Assembly (NCBI GenBank): GCA_964583605.1
Contig: CAZOWL010000017.1
Location: 1 to 56,278 of the forward strand
Source: CAZOWL01 sp964583605
GTDB lineage: Bacteria > Pseudomonadota > Gammaproteobacteria > Chromatiales > Chromatiaceae
Reading direction: 5' to 3'
DNA length: 56,278 nt
Made by a program: the position numbers and the translations under genes. This document shows positions 49,569-56,278 of this stretch, piece after piece (position 1 is the first letter of the stretch; the number at the start of each line of letters is the position of its first letter). The notes beneath the pieces were generated by a model, which saw only the letters and a list, made by a program, of their open reading frames with translations, did no database searches and was not told the DNA's origin.

Positions 49569-52500
49569 TCAATCTGGATCATAGCCCAGGTTTGGTGCGA
49601 GCCAGCGCTCGGCTTCGGCCACGGTTAGATCCATGCGACGCGCGTAGTCCGCGACCTGGTCCCGGTTGATCTTGCCGACGGCGAAATACCGCGACTCGGG
49701 ATGGGCGAAGTATAGACCCGAGACCGAGGCGGCCGGGGCCATCGCGAAGCTGTCCGTTAGCGTAATCCCGGCGTTCTCGACCGGATCGATGAGGTCCCAG
49801 AGCCGGCCCTTCTGCGTGTGCTCGGGGCAGGCGGGATAACCCGGCGCTGGGCGGATGCCTCGGTAGCGCTCCTTGATCAGCTCCTCGTTGGACAAGGCCT
49901 CATCTGCCGCATAGCCCCAGAGCTCACGGCGCACGCGCTCGTGCAGATGCTCGGCGAAGGCCTCGGCGAGACGGTCGGCCAACGCCTTGATCATGATGGC
50001 GTCATAGTCATCGTGCGCCTTCTCGAATTCGCGAACGCGCTCGCCGGTGCCGATGCCCGCGGTCACGGCGAAGGCGCCCAGGTAGTCCGCGAGACCCGTG
50101 TCCGTCGGTGCGATGAAATCGGCCAGACAAAGGTTCGGCGTGCCGGTCGGCCGGCGGGTCTGCTGGCGAAGCTGGTGCAGGCGCATCAGGGGCTCGGCGC
50201 GTGTCTCGTCGACGAAAAGCGCGATGTCGTCGTGGCCCACGCTGTTGGCTGGGAAGAAGCCCACGACCGCGCGGGCACGGATCCAACGCTCCTCGACGAT
50301 GCGCTGGAGCATGACCTTGGCATCGGCGAAGAGCTTCCGCGCCTCCTCGCCAACGACCTCGTCGTCGAGGATACGCGGATAGGCGGCGTGCAGCTCCCAG
50401 GCCCGGAAGAAGGGCGTCCAGTCGATGTAGGGGACGAGCTCGCAGAGCGGATAGTCGGCGAAGGACAATAGTGCTCCCGAGCATCTCGGATGTCGGCCCA
50501 CCGTCGGCTGTGTGGCGTCGGCCGGGGCTCGGCCCGGCTCAAGGTCGAAGGCCTTCGGTCGCGGCGGGCTGTAAGCTGACCAGTCGATCGCCATGCGATT
50601 GGCACGCGCCTCCTCCAGTGTCAGCCAATCCTGTTGACGCCTCCGTTCGGCATGCCGCTCGCGGACCTCGACGTACTCGTTGCGGACCTGTTCGGCGTAG
50701 GGGCCACGCAGCTCGGGACTGACCAGGCTCTGGGCGACCCCAACGGCGCGTGAGGCGTCCTTGACCCAGACGGTTGGGCCTGCATAGCTCGGGGCGATCT
50801 TGACCGCCGTATGCGCCTTCGATGTCGTCGCTCCGCCGATCAGGAGCGGAAGGGCAACCTGCAGGCGCTGCATCTCGCTCGCGACATGCGTCATCTCCTC
50901 GAGCGAGGGCGTAATCAGGCCGGAGAGGCCGATGATATCGACGTCACGCTCGCGTGCGGTGTCGAGGATCTTCTGCGCCGGGACCATGACCCCGATGTCG
51001 ATGACCTCGAAGTTGTTGCACTGCAGCACGACGCCGACGATGTTTTTACCGATGTCGTGGACATCGCCCTTGACGGTCGCCATCAGGATCCGCCCTTGGC
51101 TGCGCGACCCCTCGGTCTTCTCGGCCTCGATGAAGGGGATCAGATGGGCGACGGCCTTCTTCATGACTCGCGCCGACTTGACCACCTGTGGCAGAAACAT
51201 CTTGCCGGCACCGAAGAGGTCGCCGACGCGGTTCATGCCGTCCATCAAGGGTCCTTCGATGACCTGGATCGGGCGGTCAAACTGCAGGCGGGCCTCTTCG
51301 GTATCCTCGACGACATAGGCGTCGATGCCCTTGACCAGCGCGTGCTCGAGGCGCTGCGCGACGGGCCAGCCGCGCCATTCGAGGTCCTCTTTCTTGATCT
51401 CGCCGCCGCTACCGCGAAACTGCTCGGCGATCTCGAGCAGGCGCTCGGTCGCGTCCGGGCGGCGGTTCAAGACGACATCCTCGACCCGCTCCCTGAGCCC
51501 CGCGTCGATCTCGTCATAGACGGCGAGCTGACCGGCATTGACGATGCCCATGTCCATGCCGGCCTGGATGGCGTGGTAGAGGAAGACCGCATGGATCGCC
51601 TCGCGCACCGGCTCGTTCCCGCGGAAGGAGAAGGACACGTTGGAGACGCCCCCTGACACGAGGGCATGTGGCAGGGTCTGCTTGATTTTGCGGGTGGCCT
51701 CGATGAAGTCGACGCCGTAGTTGTCGTGCTCCTCGATCCCGGTGGCGATCGCGAAGATATTGGGGTCGAAGATGATGTCTTCGGCCGGAAAACCGACCTC
51801 CTCGGTGAGGATGCGGTAGGCGCGTCGGCAGATCTCGACCTTGCGCGCCTGGGTGTCGGCCTGTCCGTGCTCATCGAAGGCCATGACGATCACGGCTGCC
51901 CCGTAGCGGCGCACGAGCTGCGCCTGCGCAATGAAGCTGGCCTCGCCTTCTTTCAGGGAGATCGAGTTGACAACGCCTTTTCCTTGCTGGCACTTGAGGC
52001 CGGCCTCGATGACGGCCCACTTCGATGAGTCGATCATCACCGGCACGCGGGCGATATCCGGTTCCGCAGAGGCGAGGAACAGGAACCGGCGCATCGCCGC
52101 GACGGCATCGAGCATGCCCTCGTCCATGTTGACGTCGATCAGCTGCGCGCCGTTCTCGACCTGACCGGCGGCGACCTCGAGCGCCGTCTCGTAGTCGCCG
52201 TCCTTGATCAGCCGCTTGAACCGGGCGCTGCCGGTGACGTTGGTCCGTTCGCCGACATTGACGAAGAGGCTGTCCGCGCCGATGTTGAACGGCTCCAGCC
52301 CGGAGAGCCGGCAGGCAGGGGCGATCGCGGGGACGCGTCGCGGCCGATGGCGTTCAACCGCCGCGCTGATGGTGCGGATGTGCTCAGGCGTTGTGCCACA
52401 GCACCCGCCGACGATGTTGAGGAAACCGGCCGCCGCCCAGGCGCCGATCTCGTCGGCCATCTGCTCGGGCGTCTCGTCATAGCCGCCGAAGGCGTTCGGC

Positions 52501-53333
52501 AGACCGGCGTTCGGGTGCGCCGAGACGTAGGTGTCGGTGATTCGCGCCAGCTCCTCGACGTATGGCCGGAGCTCCTTCGGGCCCAAGGCGCAGTTGAGTC
52601 CGAACGAGAAGGGGCGGGCATGGCGCAGGCTGTTCCAGAAGGCCTCGGTGGTCTGACCGGTCAGCGTGCGGCCGGAGGCATCGGTGATGGTCCCCGAGAT
52701 CATCACCGGCCAGCGCTTGCCGAGCCCTTCGAACAGGCCTTCCAGCGCGTAGACCGCCGCCTTGGCGTTCAGCGTATCGAAGACGGTCTCGATCAGCAGT
52801 AAGTCGACGCCGCCCTCGAGCAAGGCCGTTGCGGACTCGTGGTAGGCCGTGACCAGCTCGTCGAAGAAGATGTTGCGGTGCCCCGGGTCGTTGACGTCGG
52901 GGGAGATGCTTGCGGTGCGGTTCGTCGGCCCCAGGATGCCGGCGACAAACCTGGGTCGATCGGGAGTGCGCGCGGACCAGGCCTCGGCCGCTGCGCGGGC
53001 GAGGCGCGCCGCCTCGCGGTTGATTTCTGGGGCCAGATCTTTCATGCCGTAATCGGCCATCGCGATCCTGGTCGCGTTGAAGGTGTTGGTCTCGATAATG
53101 TCTGCCCCGGCCTCGAGGTAGCGCTCGTGGATCTCGGCGATCACCTGCGGCTTGGTCAGGACCAGAAGGTCGTTGTTACCCTTGAGATCCGATGGCCAGT
53201 CGGCGAAGCGCTCGCCGCGGTAGTCGGACTCCCCGAGGCCATAGCCCTGGATCACCGTGCCCATCGCCCCGTCGAGCATCAGAATGCGCTGGCTGATCGC
53301 CTCTTCGAGCTGTCGTAATCGGTCAGGATCCAT
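49569..53333 (-). CDS. metH: Cobalamin-dependent methionine synthase MetH
   Basis: MetH transfers the methyl group of 5-methyl-THF to homocysteine through methylcobalamin. The 1254-residue protein has all four modules. The homocysteine domain starts MLDGAMGTVIQGY and ends with Zn ligands in NIVGGCCGTTPEH. The folate domain has NVGERTNVTGSARF. The B12 domain has the DVHDIGKNIVG motif carrying the axial His. The activation domain includes RGIRPAPGYPACPEH. No frame disruption. An RBS-like GGGGGTG precedes the ATG. It depends on the adjacent cob products. Confidence 0.97.
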   Translation of the reverse strand: MDPDRLRQLEEAISQRILMLDGAMGTVIQGYGLGESDYRGERFADWPSDLKGNNDLLVLTKPQVIAEIHERYLEAGADIIETNTFNATRIAMADYGMKDLAPEINREAARLARAAAEAWSARTPDRPRFVAGILGPTNRTASISPDVNDPGHRNIFFDELVTAYHESATALLEGGVDLLLIETVFDTLNAKAAVYALEGLFEGLGKRWPVMISGTITDASGRTLTGQTTEAFWNSLRHARPFSFGLNCALGPKELRPYVEELARITDTYVSAHPNAGLPNAFGGYDETPEQMADEIGAWAAAGFLNIVGGCCGTTPEHIRTISAAVERHRPRRVPAIAPACRLSGLEPFNIGADSLFVNVGERTNVTGSARFKRLIKDGDYETALEVAAGQVENGAQLIDVNMDEGMLDAVAAMRRFLFLASAEPDIARVPVMIDSSKWAVIEAGLKCQQGKGVVNSISLKEGEASFIAQAQLVRRYGAAVIVMAFDEHGQADTQARKVEICRRAYRILTEEVGFPAEDIIFDPNIFAIATGIEEHDNYGVDFIEATRKIKQTLPHALVSGGVSNVSFSFRGNEPVREAIHAVFLYHAIQAGMDMGIVNAGQLAVYDEIDAGLRERVEDVVLNRRPDATERLLEIAEQFRGSGGEIKKEDLEWRGWPVAQRLEHALVKGIDAYVVEDTEEARLQFDRPIQVIEGPLMDGMNRVGDLFGAGKMFLPQVVKSARVMKKAVAHLIPFIEAEKTEGSRSQGRILMATVKGDVHDIGKNIVGVVLQCNNFEVIDIGVMVPAQKILDTARERDVDIIGLSGLITPSLEEMTHVASEMQRLQVALPLLIGGATTSKAHTAVKIAPSYAGPTVWVKDASRAVGVAQSLVSPELRGPYAEQVRNEYVEVRERHAERRRQQDWLTLEEARANRMAIDWSAYSPPRPKAFDLEPGRAPADATQPTVGRHPRCSGALLSFADYPLCELVPYIDWTPFFRAWELHAAYPRILDDEVVGEEARKLFADAKVMLQRIVEERWIRARAVVGFFPANSVGHDDIALFVDETRAEPLMRLHQLRQQTRRPTGTPNLCLADFIAPTDTGLADYLGAFAVTAGIGTGERVREFEKAHDDYDAIMIKALADRLAEAFAEHLHERVRRELWGYAADEALSNEELIKERYRGIRPAPGYPACPEHTQKGRLWDLIDPVENAGITLTDSFAMAPAASVSGLYFAHPESRYFAVGKINRDQVADYARRMDLTVAEAERWLAPNLGYDPD

Positions 53334-53748
53334 TGCACCCCCGGAGCTTCATAGACAAGTATCTAAGACCATACCACTCTAACATGCCGCCACCGGCTCG
53401 CCTCAAACCGACCGGGGCGGGGGCCATGCCGAGCCGCTTACGATGAGATCCGCGCAGCACGTTCATTCCTTCGCCCTCCGGGAGAGGGTTTGGGTGAGGG
53501 AACGATCAGGGGCGAGACGACATTTCATATTCCAGGGCGGCTCGGCTCGCCCCATGATCGTTCAGCTGGTGTCGGCGGTTTGCCGAGCCAATAGCAGGAG
53601 ATCACGTTCAAGGGCGCGAGGCCGCGCGACAGCGGTCGATGATCCGCGAGTGGACACGGGTAGCGGCTTGGCGTTCGGCCTTGCGAGGCCCATGTCACGA
53701 GCATCAAGACCTGCAAGAAGATGCAGCCAAGCGAACCGCAGAGCACCG
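53334..53748. other. Intergenic region with dispersed repeat B
   Basis: The region is divergent between metH and the Cys-rich gene. It holds the 120-bp repeat at 53443-53562. The open frame that runs from the repeat into the Cys-rich gene is Arg-rich and not believable as protein. Promoters of both genes should lie here. Confidence 0.5.
53443..53562 (+). repeat. 120-bp dispersed repeat, copy B
   Basis: It is gap-free against copy A at 21982-22101 and begins ATGAGATCCGCGCAGCAC. The core GGGTGAGGGAACGATC and the end CTCGCCCCATGATCGTT are conserved. Located upstream of the Cys-rich gene. Confidence 0.85.
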
Positions 53749-54084
53749 ATGGAGCCGAAGGATACGACCGCGAACGAAGGGTACAAGGGCTTCACCAACA
53801 CGGCTTGCCCTTTCTTACCCTGCCACAAGGGTGTGCGGCGCGAGTTCAATTGCCTGTTCTGCTACTGTCCGCTCATCGCCTACCAGTGCCCGGGGCCGTA
53901 CAAGGTCTACACGGACAAGCATGGTCTGCGGCGCAAAGATTGCTCCGCCTGTACCCTGCCGCATGATGGATACCATGCGTCGTGGCGCTTCATCCAGAAG
54001 TGGCTGGAGCAACCTGTGCCCTGGGATGGGCGCCCAGCCGACCCACGTCAAGTGAAGTTGACGAAAGCCCGCGAGTCAAATTGA
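53749..54084 (+). CDS. Cysteine-rich small domain protein (B12-associated)
   Basis: This 111-residue protein matches the Cys-rich small domain family (PF04071 type). NTACPFLPCHKG, FNCLFCYCPL, QCPGPY and KDCSACTLPH give eight Cys at 20, 25, 35, 38, 40, 47, 65 and 68, suggesting a metal or Fe-S site. The family is often encoded with cobalamin genes, but its role is undefined. ATG 53749 fits the family start. It precedes bchE by 152 bp, between B12 genes and a B12-linked enzyme. Confidence 0.85.
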   Translation: MEPKDTTANEGYKGFTNTACPFLPCHKGVRREFNCLFCYCPLIAYQCPGPYKVYTDKHGLRRKDCSACTLPHDGYHASWRFIQKWLEQPVPWDGRPADPRQVKLTKARESN

Positions 54085-54133
54085 CAGTACTCTGAGTCAC
54101 TGGGTAAGCTTGCTCGGCGTTCTGGGGGGTCTA

Positions 54134-54156
54134 ATTCGTTAGCATCCATAACGAAT
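54134..54156. promoter_or_regulatory. Operator-like palindrome upstream of bchE
   Basis: Perfect 8-bp arms ATTCGTTA / TAACGAAT are separated by 7 bp, ~80 bp before the bchE start. It does not match the PpsR (TGT-N12-ACA) or FNR (TTGAT-N4-ATCAA) consensus exactly. A dimeric regulator of bchE could bind here. Confidence 0.5.
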
Positions 54157-54236
54157 CTACGTGATCTGCGTGGCCGGCCCAGCCAACATCTCCTGCCCCG
54201 ATGCGCAGCGGAATCACCGTTGCGCTGGAGTCCTTG

Positions 54237-55952
54237 ATGCGAATCCTCTTTGTCCATCCGAACTACAAATCCGGCGGTGCCGAGATCGCGGGCAACTGGT
54301 CGCCCGGTTGGGTTGCCTATGTCGCGGGCTATCTGAAATCCGGGGGCTACGACAACTATCGCTTTGTCGATGCCATGGTGGACGACCTGGGCGAGGAGCA
54401 GCTGCGGGCGATCTTTCGCGAGGAGCAGCCGGATCTGATCGGCACGACCGCCATGACACCGGCCATCTATACCTCGCAGAGGCTGCTGCAGATCGCCAAG
54501 GAGGAGTGTCCGAAGGCCGTGACCTTCCTAGGCGGGATCCATGCGACCTTCATGTTCCAGCAGGTCCTCAGCGAGGCCCCGTGGATCGATGCGATCGTGC
54601 GTGGCGAGGGTGAAGCGATCACGTTGAACCTCGCGCGCGCCGTTGACGAGGGGCGCTGGCCGGCGGACCGGCAGAGCATCAAGGGCATCGCCTATGTCGG
54701 CGAGGACGGCAAGGTGGTGGCGACGCCGGCCCAGCCTTCGATCAAGGACGTCGACTCGATCTGGCCGGACTGGAGCGTGCTCGAATGGAAAAAATACATT
54801 TATATCCCGATGGGCGTACCGGTGGCCACCCCGAACATGGCACGCGGCTGCCCGTTCACGTGCAGCTTCTGCTCGCAGTGGAAGTTCTGGCGCGACTACC
54901 GGGTGCGCGACCCGAAGAAGGTCGTCGATGAGATCGAGATGCTGATGAAGGAGCACGGTGTGGGCTTCTTCATCCTCGCCGACGAAGAGCCGACGATCAA
55001 CAGGGCGAAATTCATCGAGTTCTGCCAGGAGCTGATCGATCGTAAGCTGGGGATCCTCTGGGGCATCAATACGCGCGTCACCGACGTGATGCGGGATGAG
55101 GAGCTGTTGCCCTTCTACCGGAAGGCCGGTCTGGTGCACATCTCGCTTGGCACCGAGGCCGCCGCGCAGCTGAACCTCGATCGCTTCGTCAAGGAAACGA
55201 CCGTCGCGCAGAACAAGCGCGCCATCCAGCTGCTGCAGCAGAACGGCATCGTTACCGAGGCGCAGTTCATTGTCGGTCTCGAGAACGAGACCCGTGAGAC
55301 GCTGGAAGAGACCTACCAAATGGTCATGGACTGGGGGGCCGATATGGCCAACTGGTCGATGTTCACGCCCTGGCCCTTCTCCGACATGTTCACCGAGCTC
55401 GGCGATAAGGTCGAGGTCTACGATTACTCGAAGTACAACTTCGTCACGCCGATCATGAAGCCGGATGCGATCGACCGCGCTGAGCTGCTCGACGGCGTCA
55501 TGGCCAACTACCGCCGCTTCTACATGAAGCGCATGCTCTTCCAGTATCCCTGGGCCAAGGATCCGGTGCGCCGGCGCTATCTCCTCGGCTGCATCAAGGC
55601 CTTCCTGTTGAGTGCGATGCACCGCCGGTTCTACGACCTGGGCAAGCACAACTACTGGGGGCCGCTCGCGAAGAAGCTCATCCGGTTCGATTTCGACAAG
55701 ACCAAGTCGAAGATCGTCGAGCCCGACCATAACGCCTGGAAGAAGGCCCCGCCGGCCAAACGGCCAGCCGTCGGAGCGACTGGTGCGGCACCCAAGGCCT
55801 GCGGTGGCGGCCATCAGCAGATGGCCGGGGCGGTACCGAAGGCCTGCGGCGGCGGCACACAGCAGATGACCGACGAGCAGATGGCGGAAGGGATTGCGGT
55901 ACCGATCCCAAAGCCCAGCAAGGCTAGGGAGGAGGCGCTGCAGCACGATTGA
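54237..55952 (+). CDS. bchE: Anaerobic Mg-protoporphyrin IX monomethyl ester cyclase BchE
   Basis: BchE forms the isocyclic E ring of bacteriochlorophyll without O2, using radical-SAM chemistry and a B12 requirement. The 571-residue protein starts MRILFVHPNYKSGGAEIAGNWSPGW and has a B12-binding-like N-terminal fold (~1-150). The [4Fe-4S] motif is C205-x3-C209-x2-C212 (GCPFTCSFC), followed by the radical-SAM barrel. The C-terminus carries two copies of PKACGGGxQQM. ATG 54237 follows GGAG by six bases; an ATG at 54201 is less likely. It is the only pigment gene in the window. Confidence 0.95.
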   Translation: MRILFVHPNYKSGGAEIAGNWSPGWVAYVAGYLKSGGYDNYRFVDAMVDDLGEEQLRAIFREEQPDLIGTTAMTPAIYTSQRLLQIAKEECPKAVTFLGGIHATFMFQQVLSEAPWIDAIVRGEGEAITLNLARAVDEGRWPADRQSIKGIAYVGEDGKVVATPAQPSIKDVDSIWPDWSVLEWKKYIYIPMGVPVATPNMARGCPFTCSFCSQWKFWRDYRVRDPKKVVDEIEMLMKEHGVGFFILADEEPTINRAKFIEFCQELIDRKLGILWGINTRVTDVMRDEELLPFYRKAGLVHISLGTEAAAQLNLDRFVKETTVAQNKRAIQLLQQNGIVTEAQFIVGLENETRETLEETYQMVMDWGADMANWSMFTPWPFSDMFTELGDKVEVYDYSKYNFVTPIMKPDAIDRAELLDGVMANYRRFYMKRMLFQYPWAKDPVRRRYLLGCIKAFLLSAMHRRFYDLGKHNYWGPLAKKLIRFDFDKTKSKIVEPDHNAWKKAPPAKRPAVGATGAAPKACGGGHQQMAGAVPKACGGGTQQMTDEQMAEGIAVPIPKPSKAREEALQHD

Positions 55953-56278
55953 CCTGTTGACGCAAGAGCCCGCGGTGTAGGGTGTGGTTAGGAACGAACC
56001 GCACCGTTTTCGGATTGGACGGCGCCTGCAACATCTGCGGCACGCTCCCGGTTAACGCCAGTCCTCCAGCGGCAGCCCTGCGACCAGTCTACAGCGTACA
56101 GCGGACCGCAGATTTCGTGCTCGCTTTACAGGCGCAGGGCGCCGCGGAACGGAGTCGTGGGTAATTAGGGTCGCTAATGGGTGACCTCTTCACTTTCTCG
56201 ATGTGCGATAGGACGTCTGACCCCTGCCGTAGGCATTTCAAATAAATAAATCTAATGGACCACCACCCCGAGCGCGCG
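55953..56278. other. Region downstream of bchE, no gene seen
   Basis: Only short, motif-free frames occur in these 326 bp. The end of the window becomes AT-rich (AAATAAATAAATC near 56240), perhaps a promoter for a gene beyond the window. Confidence 0.5.

Noticed and set aside
53443..53748. N-terminal extension of the Cys-rich protein from the repeat
   Set aside because: The extension encodes the dispersed repeat and Arg-rich filler; the family starts at the ATG at 53749.

Overview
The window looks like chromosome of a high-GC gammaproteobacterium, most likely a phototrophic purple sulfur bacterium (Chromatiales type). The main pointer is bchE, the oxygen-independent Mg-protoporphyrin monomethyl ester cyclase, at the right end. 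It sits beside a B12 cluster (cobB-cbiB-cobU-cobF) and cobalamin-dependent metH. The rest of the backbone is ordinary gammaproteobacterial housekeeping. Assignments come from reading the sequence and translations only; no database search was run.

Layout. (1) 141-6031: tsaD diverges from the macromolecular-synthesis block rpsU-yqeY-dnaG-rpoD, followed by a CAU-anticodon tRNA (tRNA-Ile2 type). (2) 6032-19375: a 13.4-kb integrative element inserted in that tRNA gene. A 48-bp copy of the tRNA 3' end (19376-19423) marks its far end. It carries a tyrosine recombinase, a small DNA-binding (excisionase-like) gene, a TOPRIM-AAA primase/helicase and many small overlapping genes. It also has a regulator gene studded with a 13-bp palindrome, a retropepsin-like protease with a partner gene, an AT-richer three-gene TIGR04255 operon, and decayed remnants near attR. 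There are no virion or conjugation genes, so it resembles a phage-satellite-like or mobilised genomic island. (3) 19466-32983: mlaD-like gene, MbcA/ParS-type antitoxin gene, VanZ-like gene, polysaccharide 4,6-dehydratase, bacteriohemerythrin, SDR, rlmKL, parC, a cyclic-nucleotide-binding/HDOD protein, a putative lipoprotein and a small conserved protein. (4) 33164-42891: SLC13 permease, mgtE, then a phosphate block (PhoB-box-like repeats, pstS, pstC, pstA, pstB, a second pstS broken by a frameshift, and a Fic-like protein with a degenerate motif). (5) 43058-44440: a decay zone with a frameshifted rhodanese and a ceramidase pseudogene, then tRNA-Pro(GGG). (6) 44549-55952: lptF, cobF, cobU, cbiB, cobB and metH on the minus strand, then a Cys-rich small-domain gene and bchE on the plus strand.

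Functional links. The right end joins B12 synthesis to two likely consumers: MetH (methylcobalamin) and BchE (a radical-SAM enzyme with a B12 requirement). The Pst genes form a phosphate-starvation unit. Inside the island, integrase, arm-like repeats and primase form the mobility/replication core, and the retropepsin pair and TIGR04255 operon are the most likely cargo. The TIGR04255 operon and the palindrome-studded regulator gene are the best candidates for undescribed biology.
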